From Antedon mediterranea (lineage: Eukaryota; Echinodermata; Crinoidea; Comatulida; Antedonidae): a stretch of 64,000 bases of DNA. Shown one piece after another: positions 28,001 to 43,000 of this stretch; position 1 is the stretch's first letter, and every line of letters begins with the position of its first letter. Location: NCBI RefSeq assembly GCF_964355755.1, contig NC_092680.1, forward strand, positions 20,685,001 through 20,749,000, read 5' to 3'. A model generated the notes under the pieces. That model was not told the DNA's origin. It was given only the letters and a program-made list of their open reading frames with translations, and made no database searches. The translations under genes were made by a program, and so were the position numbers.

Positions 28001-31000
28001 ATAAGTTCAATAATATTGATAAAATGTATATAAGTAATTGATAAGTGCTAAATAGACAAACAATAAATGTATAGCAAAACACATCATCTTATCACAAATG
28101 GTAAAATATACGTAGTCCTGAAAATAATTAATTTTGAAATAAATAAATCATTTCCTTTTTGTTGATCCAATACAAGAAAACAAATAAGTATGTAATAAGT
28201 ATAAATAATAAATATAATAAATAAATAAATAAGTATGTTTAAGTTTGTTTATGTAATGTCATACAGTAAGTGTATAATAGAACACATATTATAGTAAGAA
28301 GGCTATCAAAGGCAATGCAATGATCCATATTAGGTGAAATGCCTTTTAATGAACCAATCAATTTATGGTACATTTTTATATATTTTATGATGTAAATTAT
28401 TTTATTTGCTATTTTGTTGTTATTATATTACAAATAGTTTAAGACTTAAAGTAGAACTGAAAAATCTTTATATAATTATAATAATCATGAAGTTTAAAAA
28501 AAAAAACTAGATAAAATATTTTTCTGACACATTAAAGGGGGGTTCCGGGTTTAAAATGAATAGTAAAAAATGTAAAATATATTTGTTTGTCTCTTGAACG
28601 GTAAAAGTTTCAATTTATATAAGCGCCCAGTGAAGCAGAACGAAGGCTGTGAAATGAGGCCAGATTACAAGTGCAGCTACGGCGATATGACACTGTGTTA
28701 CAGAATAGGAAATTCGTGAAATGATCAATCTTCCGACGACTCGTTATCATTAACCATATCAATTACTTTTGTAAAAGTATACTTATCTGATGTAATTTTA
28801 GTCGGTCTTCCCATTTATAAAGTCAATTTTCTATGAAAATTCATCAAAACAGTGAAAAATTAGATAAGTTTGCACTTTACGTTTGCCGATTTTCGCACTG
28901 ACTTAGGGAAAGCCTTCAAAATCAATGAAGCGTAACGTATACATTCCTGCTGCAAGAGCGAGACGACGATACACGTGCTCTCTCTGCCCATGCCTGGCAT
29001 CGTCACGTGATATACAGATTCAGTATACAATACCAAACTGGTCGGGTCGAGTATACCCCGTCTATAATCACAACATGAACGATGTACATACATAACAGTA
29101 TTTGATTGAAGGTCGGCTCGACCTACCGGAATGGTATAGATAATATAGCTCGAATGAGAGAGTTGGAATATTTGTAAACATAAGTATTGCTAATTTTAAC
29201 AAGTGTAGCCTGGGTGTCACGAAAGCTCAGACCACGAAAGCTCAGACCCCCTAAGACCTAAGATCACGAAAGCTAAGACCCAACACCTAAGATTACAAAT
29301 ACTAAGATATACTACAGCTTAAAAACAATACTTGTTTATCCATACATAATTTTAAACACAGTAGGTTTCATTTATTACCATAAATATAATTTAATACTAC
29401 CGCAAAACATAGATAAAGTCACATTATTTTCGCCCGTTGAGTAAATGTATATTTTTTCTTTACAACAAACAAACTTGACGGGTTGTTTGTTGGTATATAT
29501 TTACTCCATTGTGTTGGTTCAGAGGATGTTTTTCTTACGCACCTGCCTTTCTTGTATTTTGACTCCAAATTTGTTGACTAACTTTATCCTGAACACCACA
29601 CTTTAAAATTAGGACTTATAAGTACTTTCAGAAGGAGAAACACATAATAACAAATAAATAAATCCTTTAAATTGATGATTTTACAGATGTGTTTCTTTGT
29701 ATACTGTAATGACAATGTAACTCCTCGAGCTCCCCATGCTCAATGTTTTTGTTTCTATGGAGCGCCAAAAGAGCAACAATAATAGTACAAGTATAAAAAC
29801 AGAAAGAAAACGAAACAAAAAAACTTATCATGATTTTTAAATTAAAATTTATTTGCCAGTATTTATTTCTTCGTACTTGCATGATTATACTATTATCATT
29901 ACAATTTTAATTTTACATTGTTCCATCCACACTGTAGATGGACTCCACAGAGTTTTCAGCCCTCTATATAATTTTTGCTCTTTTGACGTTCCATAGAAAC
30001 AAAAACATTGAACATGGCCCATGGGGTAGGCCTACTGTACTGTAGGCTAGTCATTTTGTGTGCGAGAAAAACGTCTGTAAAATCATCAATTTAAAAATGT
30101 ATTTGTTACTTTTTATGTGATTCTTTTTCATGAAAGTGCCAATTCTAAGGTGTGGTATTCAGAATAAATGTTGGGAGTTAAAATACAAGGCAGGTGCGAA
30201 AGATAAATATTTGTAATCTTAGGTGTTGGTGTTATGCGCGATTTGAACGATTTGCGCAATTTGAAATTGCGCAAAAAAATCCTTGCGCAATTTGAAATTG
30301 CGCAAAGAATTCTTGCGCAATTTAAAATTGCGCAAGGATTTTTTTGCGCAATTTCAAATTGCGCAATCAACTTGCGCAATTTCAAATTGCGCAAGAAAAT
30401 CTTTGCGCAATTTTAAATTGCGCTGCACAATTTGTAAATTGCGCAAGATAGTTCTTGCGCAATATGACACCTTTGCGCAATTTGAAAACGAACTGTAAAT
30501 TTTCCCATACATGGCTAGGCTAGGCCTAGGCAGAGGAGTTTAAAATTTAGTATTTTATTATATAAATAAGACCATTTCAATGAAGATAATGTTTAATACT
30601 CACTTTTTAAGTTTTTAATATTAGTTTAAGCTAGGCCATGTAACCTAGTCAGTATCAGTAGTCCAGACCCTAGCTAGGCTAGAGTAGTATAGCCGGCCGC
30701 CCGCGCCGCGCCCGCCTGGTGGAACACCACCGCTTCGTTTTCCTTCGTCGGTTCTTCGACAATATGCTAACTTATACAGTAACAATATTTGCACTACTAA
30801 AAATAAGGAAATGCGATATTTATCTTTAATTTTGAATCATTCTTAGAAATTACTATAAAAATATGGGTGTGCATGATTTCACAATCTGTCGGCAAACCTT
30901 GCGCAATTTGCAGATTACTTGCGCAATTTAATACGTTGCTTGCGCAATTTGAAACACATGTTTCAATTCAAATTGCGCAAGGATTTTTTTTGCGCAATTT

Positions 31001-34000
31001 CAAATTGCGCAAATCGTTCAAATCGCGCATAACAGTTGGGTCTTAGCTTTCGTGATCTTAGGTCTTAGGGGGTCTGAGCTTTCGTGGTCTGAGCTTTCGT
31101 GACACCCAGTGTAGCCTATAGTAAAGGCCTGGTAGTATCAATTCGCATAGGGTCTACTACACTAGCTAGCTCAATTTTTAACTGGGCCGGATCGGTTAGG
31201 TCTCCTTCTTACTACCTGGTCTACTTGCTTGATGCAATTTTTGGAGAGTAAACTAGGCCTATTAGTATTTAGGCCTACTATACTTTAGACGATCGGGACA
31301 CCATCCATGCGTATGGACTGCGATCGGACCTTGTTTTGCCTCAATATTTACAGCCGATTTTGTAGAATGTTTTAGATTTAGATTGTTTAGGAGTTTGGTT
31401 GATAGGATGGGTCTTGGAATTCACTGAGTTTTGTTATTTATGGGCCAATCGTTTGGTAATAGGCTAGCTAGGCCGCATGATGGGCCCCCAGTGTTTTAAC
31501 GTAGCCATCGTGGCATGGAATCCCTAGTCAGAATGGCTCTCACCCATGAAAAAAAAAATGATTTAGGCTAGGCTAACCTAGTACGTGAAGCCGATAACAC
31601 GATCTGTCTGTACTATTCGAGGTATAAAAATAGTATATAATTTATGACTCCGTAATCTGTACTAAATTTTGTATTTTATTAAATGTCAAATAAATGCTAC
31701 TACTGTTATTATTACACTTTAGGCCTAGCTTAGAAAATCTACAAAAAATGTATTTCACAATGATCAGGTGGTCGTTGTTTGACAGGGGAGAGAGATGTAA
31801 ATTAGTTGACAAATGCAACGTACATGACGTCGCGAGTTTGGAATCCACTGATGACGTGATTTTGTGAATATCTCATGAATATTAATGAGCTTCCCTAAGC
31901 TGCTGAAAAACAGACTTTCCATGAATTTACCCTAAAATGTATATGAAATTTAATTTTTTTAATTTCTCGTTATTACTTCTTCATTCTGACATGTCTATAT
32001 TGTTATAATGTTTTTTATTTAATAAATAAACAATATTTAAAAGCAATTTTAAACCCAGAATCCCCCTTTAATAATAATAATACATTTTACTCTGTTATGT
32101 TAGGTTTACAATATATACTATATTATTCATTATTATGATATTACAGGTATAACATTCTCAATGCAGTAAATAATCCTAATTACAGTATTTTTATTGATAA
32201 ACAAGAAACAAAAAGTGATTAATTGATATTGCAACTTAATTCTGTAGTAAATTTGTTGCAGTTAAGTTCATTAATTTACATCATTGTCTACCTTTGTTAC
32301 AGTATCTTTACATAGTAATTTATGTAATCTTAGGAATCGTTATACAGAGTCTTGAAAATAATTGTATTTTGAAATGAGTAAATTATTTCATTTTTGATCC
32401 AATATAAGAAAACACAAAGTATGTAATAAGTATGTGTAAATGTGTGTATGTACTGTCATACAGTAATTGTGTATTATTGTAAATAAAACAATTACCTTAT
32501 TTTGCAATGATGCCCCATGCTGTTGTATGAGGAATGTCACTATTTCCAAGGTACACTTTCCATAATACATATACAAATGAAGTGGAGTGTCTCCATCCTT
32601 GATGAACAAAATCATAATCATAAGTTCAATTATATTGATAAAATCTATATAAGTAATTGATAAGTGCTAAATAGACACAAAAAAAAGTATGTAATAAATG
32701 TATGTAAGTTTGTGTATGTACTGTCATAAAGTAATTGTGTATTATTGTAAATAAAACAATTACCTTATTTTGCAATGACAATGATGCACCATGCTGTTGT
32801 ATGAGGACTTTCACTATTTCCAAGGTACAATTTATATTTCCCACATACAAATGAAGTGGAGTGTCTCCATCCTTGATGAACAAAATCATAATCATAAGTT
32901 CAATAATATTTATAAAATCTATATAAGTAATTGATAAGTGCTAAATAGACACACAAAAAAAGTATGTAATAAATGTATGTAAGTTTGTGTATGTACTGTC
33001 ATAAAGTAATTGTGTATTATTGTAAATAAAACAATTACTATAGCAAAACACATCTCATCACAGATGGTAAAGTATACTGTGTGTATTCTCTTGCAACTTA
33101 ATCCTGTAGTAAATTTGTTGCAGTTAAGTTCATTATAATTTACATCATTGTCTACCTTTGTTACAGTATCTTTACATAGTAATTTATGCAATCTTAGGAA
33201 TCGTTATACTTAGTCGTGAAAATAATTTCATTTTGAAATGAGTAAATTATTTCTTTTTTGTTAATCCAATACAAGAAAACAAATAAGTATGTATATAAGT
33301 ATGTGTAAATGTGTGTATGTACTGTCATACAGTAATTGTGTATTATTGTAAATAAAACAATTACCTTATTTTGCAATGACAATGATGCACCATGCTGTTG
33401 TATGAGGAATTCCACTATTTCCAAGGTACAATGTTGATAATACACATACAAATGAAGTGGAGTGTCTCCATTCTTGATGAACAAAATTATAATCATAAGT
33501 TCAATATATTAATAACAGCTATATTAGTAATTGATAAGTGCTAAATAGACAACCAATAAATGTATAGCAAAACACATCTCATCACAAATGGTAAAGTATA
33601 CTGTGTGTATTCTCTTGCAACTTAATCCTGTAGTAAATTTGTTGCAGTTAAGTTCATTATAATTTACATCATTGTCTACCTTTGTTACAGTATCTTTACA
33701 TAGTAATTTATGTAATCTTAGGAATCGTTATACTTAGTCGTGAAAATAATTTCATTTTGAAATGAGTAAATTATTTCTTTTTTGTTAATCCAATACAAGA
33801 AAACAAATAAGTATGTATATAAGTATGTGTAAATGTGTGTATGTACTGTCATACAGTAATTGTGTATTATTGTAAATAAAACAATTACCTTATTTTGCAA
33901 TGACAATGATGCACCATGCTGTTGTATGAGGAATTCCACTATTTCCAAGGTACAATGTTGATAATACACATACAAATGAAGTGGAGTGTCTCCATTCTTG

Positions 34001-37000
34001 ATGAACAAAATTATAATCATAAGTTCAATATATTGATAACAGCTATATAAGTAATTGATAAGTGCTAAATAGACAACCAATAAATGTATAGCAAAACACA
34101 TCTCATCACAAATGGTAAAGTATACTGTGTGTATTCTCTTGCAACTTAATCCTGTAGTAAATTTGTTGCAGTTAAGTTCATTATAATTTACATCATTGTC
34201 TACCTTTGTTACAGTATCTTTACATAGTAATTTATGTAATCTTAGGAATCGTTATACTTAGTCGTGAAAATAATTTCATTTTGAAATGAGTAAATTATTT
34301 CTTTTTTGTTAATCCAATACAAGAAAACAAAAAAGTATTTAATAAGTATGTGTAAATGTGTGTATGTACTGTCATACAGTAATTGTGTATTATTGTAATT
34401 AAAACAATTACCTTATTTTGCAATGACAATGATGCCCTATGCTGTTGTATGAGGAATTTCACTATTTCCAAGGTATAATATCTACTACTCACATACAAAT
34501 GAAGTGGAGTGTTTCCATCCTTGATAAACAAAATCATAATCATAAGTTCAATAATATTGATTAACAGCTATATAAGCAATTGATAAATGCTAAATAGCCA
34601 AAGAATAAATCTATAGCAAAACACATCTCATCACAAATGGTAAAGTACACTGTGTGCATTCTCGTGCAACTTAATCCTGTAGTAAATTTGTTGCAGTTAA
34701 GTTCATTATAATTACATCATTGTCTACCTTTGTTACAGTATCTTTACATAGTAATTTATGCAATCTTATGAATTGTTATACTTAGTCTTGAAAATAATTG
34801 CATTTTGAAATGAATAAATTATACATATCTTTTTGTTGATATAATACAAGAAAAAAAAAAGTATTTAATAAATGTATGTAAGTTTGTGTATGTACTGTCA
34901 TAAAGTAATTGTGTATTATAAAACAATTACCTTATTTTGCAATGACAATGATGCCCCCTGCTGTGTTATGAGGAATTTCACTATTTCCAAGGTACAATGT
35001 TCATAACCCAAATACAAATGAAGTGGAGTGTTTCCATCCTTGATAAACAAAATCATAATAATAAGTTCAATATATTGATAACAGCTATTATAAGTAATTG
35101 ATAAGTGCTAAATAGACAACCAATAAATGTATAGCAAAACACATCATCTCATCACAAATGGTAAAATATACGTAGTCCTGAAAATAATTAATTTTGAAAT
35201 AAATAAATCATTTCCTTTTTGTTGATCCAATACAAGAAAACAAATAAGTATGTAATAAGTATAAATAATAAATATAATAAATAAACAAATAAGTATGTGT
35301 AAGTTTGTGTATGTAATGTCATACAGTAAGTGTATAATAGAACACATATTATAGTAAGAAGGCTATCAAAGGCAATGCAATGATCCATATTAGGTGAAAT
35401 GCCTTTTAATGAACCAATCAATTTATGGTACATTTTTATATGTTTTATGATGTAAATTATTTTATTTGCTATTTTGTTGTTATTAATATATTACAAATAG
35501 TTAAAGACTTAAAGTAGAACTGAAAAAATCTTTATATAATTATAATAATCATGAAGTTTAAAAAAAAAAACTAGATAAAAGATTTTTCCGACACATTAAT
35601 AATTATACATTTTACTCTGTTATGTTAGGTTTACAATATATACTATATATTATTCATTATTATGATATTACAGGTATAACATTCTCAATGCAGTAAATAA
35701 TCCTAATTACAGTATTTTTATTGATAAACAAGAAACAAAAAGTGATTAATTGATATTGCAACTTAATTCTGTAGTAAATTTGATGCAGTTAAGTTCATTA
35801 ATTTACATCATTGTCTACCTTTGTTACAGTATCTTTACATAGTAATTTATGTAATCTTAGGAATCGTTATACAGAGTCTTGAAAATAATTGTATTTTGAA
35901 ATGAGTAAATTATTTCATTTTTGATCCAATATAAGAAAACAAATAAGTATGTAATAAGTATGTGTAAATGTGTGTATGTACTGACATACAGTAATTGTGT
36001 ATTATTGTAAATAAAACAATTACCTTATTTTGCAATGACAATGATGTACCATGCTGTTGTACGAGGACTTTCACTATTTCCAAGGTACAATGTTGATAAT
36101 ACACATACAAATGAAGTGGAGTGTCTCCATTCTTGATGAACAAAATCATAATCATAAGTTCAATATATTAATAACAGCTATATTAGTAATTGATAAGTGC
36201 TAAATAGACAACAACAAAAAAGTATGTAATAAATGTATGTTCGTTACAGTATCTTTACATAGTAATTTATGCAATCTTATGAATTGTTATACTTAGTCTT
36301 GAAAATAATTTCATTTTGAAATGAGAATTATTTCTTTTTGTTGATCCAATACAAGAAAACAAATAAGAATGTAATAAGTATGTGTAAATGTGTGTATGTA
36401 CTGTCATACAGTAATTGTGTATTATTGTAAATAAAACAATTACCTTATTTTGCAATGACAATGATGCCCCATGCTGTTGTATGAGGAATTTCACTATCTC
36501 GAAGGTATAATATATATTTCTCACATACAAATGAAGTGGAGTGTTTCCATCCTTGGTGAACAAAATCATAATCATAAGTTCAATAATATTGATAAAATCT
36601 ATATAAGTAATTTATAAGTGCTAAATAGACAAACAATAAATGTATAGCAAAACACATCATCTTATCACAAATGGTAAAATATACGTAGTCCTGAAAATAA
36701 TTAATTTTGAAATAAATAAATCATTTCCTTTTTGTTGATCCAATACAAGAAAACAAATAAGTATGTAATAAGTATAAATAATAAATATAATAAATAAACA
36801 AATAAGTATGTGTAAGTTTGTGTATGTAATGTCATACAGTAAGTGTATAATAGAACACATATTATAGTAAGAAGGCTATCAAAGGCAATGCAATGATCCA
36901 TATTAGGTGAAATGCCTTTTAATGAACCAATCAATTTTGTCGAGATATTTTATCTTGCCAAGTCGACATAAATATGACTATTATGTCGACATAGTAACCA

Positions 37001-40000
37001 TTATATGTCTACATAGCGAGATAGCTTATCTTGCCAAGTTGACTTCCTAATAACTACATGTCGACTAGACTAGATAGATTAACTTGCCAAGTTGACTATA
37101 CTTCGACACTTGGAGCGTCCAAGTGCCATCCATTTGGCGACTTGTCGAGATAATTTATCTTGTCAAGTCGACATAAATATGACGACATCTAGATTATCTT
37201 GCCAAGTTGACTTTTCCAATGAGTTTATGTCGACATGACATGCTAGACTATCTTGCTAAGTTGACTTCACACAAGAGTGTATATCGACATAGGTATAGAA
37301 ACAACAGCAGAATAAAGATACGTTGCCGCCAAGCAGAACATGTCTTGGCAAGTTGATGCTCAACGCGCGACACACGTGGGAAAATCTTTTTACTCGCCAC
37401 CACATTGACAACCAACCATGATGGAAGGTGAAGACATCCCGGTCCTTGTGCATTTTGGCCAGCATGCCAAAAAAATGTTTGTAAAAAAAAGTAGTGGGAA
37501 AATGGAGATATTGGAGAAATGTGCTGAGGTACGTAAGGAAAAATTTAAGCGTCTTTTGTTGCTTATTCTTGATTATGTTTTGTTTTGTTATTTGCAATTT
37601 CTCACTTAACTAGGCCTAGGCTATACTCTATCTATCCTGGGTGACCCTATCCTCCCAGGTCTAACTGAAAACAACTTTAAACAACCGTAGGCCACCTTCT
37701 GTGTACCATGGCTAGCTTGCCCTGTACTTTATTGTTTGTACTGATTTCCTATTATAAATAGAGATACTGTATTATTCATTTTTTTCTTCTTCTGGTTACC
37801 CAAATTAAATTTTCATGGTAACATAAACAATCATACAGTCAATCAAGGGGGAAGAGGGCTAATACATTAGTAAATTGATGCAATTCATTCATTTAAATCA
37901 CAACTAGCAGTTAGTAAAACTGAATTGCATATGATGTACAATTGATAACATGTAAACAGGTATATATAGATAAATGGGGAAAGAAATAAAATTAACAGCC
38001 AAATCAAAAGTTGTTGGGTAACAATTATTTAATTATTAATATTATTTTCATTTATTTTATGTTTTTTATTTCAGTTATTTCCTGAGACAGAAAGCTTTTT
38101 TCTTCAAATTTTTGATGATGAGTTTGAAGAATGGGTTGATATAGGTGACACAACCTTAATTGTCAAAAAGACAGTCCTGAAAATGTTTGAAAAGGGTAAG
38201 AACCTAAACATTAATACATTTTAATGTGATGAGAAGTTATATCATAAAACATAAAATATACAAATTTCATCACTCATCAGTTCAGGTAGGCATTACAAAT
38301 GGAAAAATGAATGGCCTTCTGCAATTAGTAACTGTAACATAAAATTCAGGAATCAGAGGAATAAACCATGACACAAAAGTGAACCCAAGAGGTTACCAAA
38401 CCAATCACCAATGTGTGTGTAGGCCTACATGTTATTAACTTGTCTGTTTATTATTGTTGTAAATTACAGAAGAAAGACCCAGTAAAAGAGCAGCAGGAGC
38501 ATCATCATCCTCTGATGATGAAAGAGGTAACCATAAGATGTTTATTTAAATATTAGTCTAAACTTTAAAAATGTTCTAGTGTTGGTTACTATAATAACTA
38601 TTATATAATGTATATTCAGAACAGGAAAATGTTAATTTATTTTCATTCTTCATTGAAATACATAATATCTTGTAAAACCAAACAATATAAAAAGACAAAA
38701 AAGCAATAAAAATATTGCTTGCTTATCAACCTTACGCATCCAGAACAAAAAGTTAAAATGATAATTAAATATACAATTTCAAGTATCAATAAATCAAACA
38801 CACATTTAAGAGAATATTAGTGTAACATTTAATTATTTATTCATTCATTTTTTATTTACAGGAAAGAGTCTGCTGCAAAAAATTTCTAATATCAAAAAAA
38901 AATTTAAGACAAAGCAATCAACAAAACCCAAAAAAACAAAACCTGTGGACGTAACAGTACAAATGGGCTGGTTGCATTTCAACATGAAAAAGAAGGAATA
39001 TACACAAGTAAGAGCAATCAAAGGGGGAGGAACTACAACCGTACGCACCAACAGATATTCAACGATTCAAGAAATTATTGAGTTGGGTACAAACATGTTC
39101 TTTCAAAATGGAAATTCCATATTTGGAAAACTTGATCAAATGTCCGTCCATTTAGCAGATTATCGTGCAAATGTTATAGATACAGAAGATTGGAGGCTAG
39201 ATAACATTTTGGAAGCAGGTGTAAAAGTACGCCTGTATCTCTGTTCTAAACTTATAAAGGTAAGAATCATAATTATGTGTATGATCTATTTGTATACAAT
39301 ATTCCCTTGCCTTCCCATACAATGTATTCTTCCACCTGGCAAGTTGATACATGTGTGTGCTTTTATCAGCATAATATATATTATTATTATGACTTTTTTG
39401 TTTTAATTTAGTTTTTTGGTTATTTTATTTGTATTCATTATGTCCAGCTACTGATACCCACAGCATTGTCATTTTTTTCAGTAATTTGCCTTTGGAATAA
39501 TTAATAAAAAATAAATAAATATAATATATAAATAAACACATGTTATATATATTATATAATAAAGCTAAATCAAAACGATAAAGTAAAACAGCCAGAACGA
39601 AATTGCAGAGATTGGTAAGAACACTACCTTTTCTCGGTGCGAAATATGTATCTATTTAAACATTTTAATAGCATACAATATTATAGTTTTCAGTTAGTTT
39701 GCATACATTTTTTATGCTTAATTTTAAGGTTGAAACATCCGATGGCAGCTGCAGTGACAGTAGTGAACTGCCCGATCCAGGATTATTAGGTAATTTTTTT
39801 AATTCATTTCATATGATACAAAAACAAAAAATATTATAATACACATGTGTGTACTTTTTTTCCAAAATAATAGCAGGGGTACAGTTTGAAACATTGAATA
39901 GCACGATGTTTGTTTTCTTCTTGTTTTGTATTAGATATTTTATGCAGTATCTATAATATATATAAACCGATATCTTTGTTTTCAGAATGCAGCAATAATA

Positions 40001-43000
40001 TAGTACAATAATTTGATTTGGGACATTCATTTACAAATTGTTAAAATGAACAGTATAAGTATAAAAGTTGCACATAAAAAATCGCAAATGGAAAAAATAT
40101 CAAGGTTTCCAAAACTGACTCATTTGATGGAGAGTCATTTGACTGTCTCAGGGTTGTCTTTCTTATTTGTCTGGTGGGACGTACTTTATGCTATGTATCA
40201 TTGTGAAATAGAAATCTTTTGATACATTGTCAAAAATGAACCAATAATTACTTTTAATTAAATTGAAGCTAACTAGTACTGTAGTTAAATCCTAATATTT
40301 AAATAAAAGATGCAGGAACTGTGTTTCTACTTATTTCCATAAAATGTTGCTTATCTGCATATGCATTTTATATATCTTCCTGTAGCCGGACCATCAAGTT
40401 CTTTCTCCACTCCAGAATCTCCACAACCGCTTGAAACTCGTACTCCAGAATCTCCACAACCGCTTGAAACTCGTACTCCACAACCTCTTGAAACTTGCAA
40501 GCCACAACCTCTTGAAACTCAACCAGCCGGAACACCAACAGTATGTATTTTCATTTAAATTGAGTTGTTTAGCATGTCACTATTTAGGCCATGACATATT
40601 TGGTTGTGATAATTTGATTTGATGTTAAAGGTAAAACTTTATTGTAAATTTATTGTTTTATCTTGATAATACAGTATCAATAAGAAATTTTTCTTACAAA
40701 AAACGCAGCTTGAATATTTACAGCATTACACATAAGTAATATACAAAATTAATTACAACATGACATTTGACTTACCAAAAAACTAAACTCCTCTTTTAAC
40801 ACTAATTAATAGTGTTATAAGGCAAATTTATTTTGCATTATTTAATATTATTAAAAACATAACGCAAATGAAAAGTGTGGATCACCAACCAAAACTAAGA
40901 AAAGTATAGGTCTAGGCCTTACATGTAGTCTGGTAAAAAATCACCTGCACCATGGTATAAAAATGTACCCAAATAATATAATATAATATCATCTTTAGGT
41001 CCTATGTATATTGTTATAACATTTGTTATTGCTAAGTGTTTAGCCAGGCCATGGACCTACCTATAAAATGCATTATTATTGAATTAAAAAAAAAGTATTA
41101 CATGTTTTACATTAATCCACGCTAATATTGCAATCTTTATATAACCATATATCTGCTAAGCAAAGAAACTCTTATATGAATTTCAACATTATTTAGAAAT
41201 ATCAGTTTAAAAACTAAACTACGAAAGAGAAACATATACACTGTATTTTACTTAACTATAGTGAAGTGCACACTCTTTCAGATAGACTCTCTATTCCCAG
41301 ATGCACATCCAAATACTCCTTTTTTTAGCCTTAGTAAACTATAAGCTACCGCATTGTAACTGTTTCCTAATGCTTTCGTTCTCATGAATATAACTGCCTA
41401 AAGAAGCAGTACGAAAATACATTCTATAAAACATTTTTTTTCAGTATATTTCTATTTTGAATACCTCATTGGCAAGGTATATTCTATGCATTTGGTAAAA
41501 GATATTTCAAATTTTACCAAAATGGTTTAAATCATTAAACGACACTATTAAAGGCTATGTTGTTTATTTAATTTTGCTTTTTTTTACATTTTAACCAGCT
41601 CTAAATTTGTTTCGTTTTACCTAAGATATGCAACTTTTATTTCATTTATACAGATTATTTTCAAGACATCTCCTGAGGACTTATGCGGCATATGCTGTGA
41701 TAGGCAAAAAAGTTGTTTTTTTATCACATGTGGACATACAATTTGTTTGCCATGCGCAACATACTTTGAGGAAACTAACACCAAGGAATGTCCTTTTTGT
41801 AAACAAGTAATTACTACTGTTCGCCACTTGTACTGAAAGTACATATGAATATCTGGTTGGTGTTTTTTTTAAACTGTTTTTATTTTTTTATTTATTACAA
41901 TAATGTTCTTAAGGTTTATTTTAACAGAATATATTATTCATACCTCGTTTTATTTTAATTGGTGTTATGCTCAACGAATAATTATATGGTTATTATAGTC
42001 AATATAATTGATAAATAGAAACCTGTTATATACGGTACTATACTAAAAAGGAATGTTTTTTTTTAAATAGTTTAAAAATTGTTTAAATCAGATTGTAATT
42101 ATATTTACTAATATTGCTAATTTTGGTGATGAGAGCTTAAACTAATTTTAGAATTATATATCTTAATAAAAAGTACATCAATCACTGATAATAAATAATT
42201 TAAAAAATTGAAAAAAACATTAACAATGAGTCTTATGTTGTTATTTCATGTTTAAAAAAATGTATAATACATTCCATATAATTGGAGATAAAAACTGCCA
42301 CTTTCTGACCAGATTGCTAAATATTCGTATAGTATGAAAATATTCGCCCAACAGCTACCGAGATATAAAATGTGCTCTGAGTCAACAATATTTGTACCTG
42401 TTATATGTCAAAGTTCAAAATAATAATTATTGTCATTGTATTGGTTTTTATTGTATCAGAGCAATATAAACTAATTCTTTAAGAGTAATTTATGATCAAA
42501 ATATCACATTCATGACCAGTGGTTGCTGAGATCACATGACAATTTTCTTGATAAGTGGTCAAAAAGGGGTTTAAGGTCACTTTGGAAAAAGATGTTCATT
42601 AGAATGAATAGAAATATAGGTCTTATGAGTATGTTGAAACCAACTTTTTTTCAGTACACCCAGTAGTTCTGCAACCATGTTAACATTTGGACCGGTCTGT
42701 ACTGACCAAGCATTCCCAATGTTTTTTTCAGCCAACAGCAAAAAATTGATTTATATTGATATTAAGGAAGCAAAAAAAAAACCATATGAATAATAGTTAT
42801 TGATGTTATTTATGCTAGATGATGCAGGTAAACCCTTTCTGGCTCCCCAAGTGTGTAAATTCATTTGACCATTGTTATGCTCTCCCTTCCTTATATTATA
42901 ATCCTGGATTTTGAAATAACAGACAGACCGCGGACCAAGAAAAATTTGTAGGCAAAATTCAAAGAATAATGTGTTGATAATCCTAAGCAATTGCCTTAAT

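Larger units (their letters stand above)
28536..32067. mobile_element. TTAA-flanked DNA transposon, 3.5 kb, non-autonomous
   Basis: Ends are imperfect inverted repeats: left AGGGGGGTTCCGGGTTTAAA, right TTTAAACCCAGAATCCCCCT. Each is flanked by TTAA (28532-28535 and 32068-32071). A paralogous intron near 49815 carries the empty site CACA-TTAA-TAATAATAATAC, confirming insertion with TTAA duplication. That target site fits Kolobok or piggyBac superfamilies; the AGGGGG terminus is less like piggyBac. No transposase frame is visible. A second element is nested inside at 29212-31107. Confidence 0.85.

Noticed and set aside
30128-30498. Frames with repeated RNLKLRK/AQFEIAQ peptides
   Set aside because: They are translations of the TTGCGCAA palindrome cluster on both strands and have no gene context.
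35144-35433. Recurring minus-strand frame HKLIGSLKGISPNMDHC as an extra exon
   Set aside because: It recurs in several introns but has no convincing acceptor or donor, does not match an ankyrin repeat, and runs into intron text.
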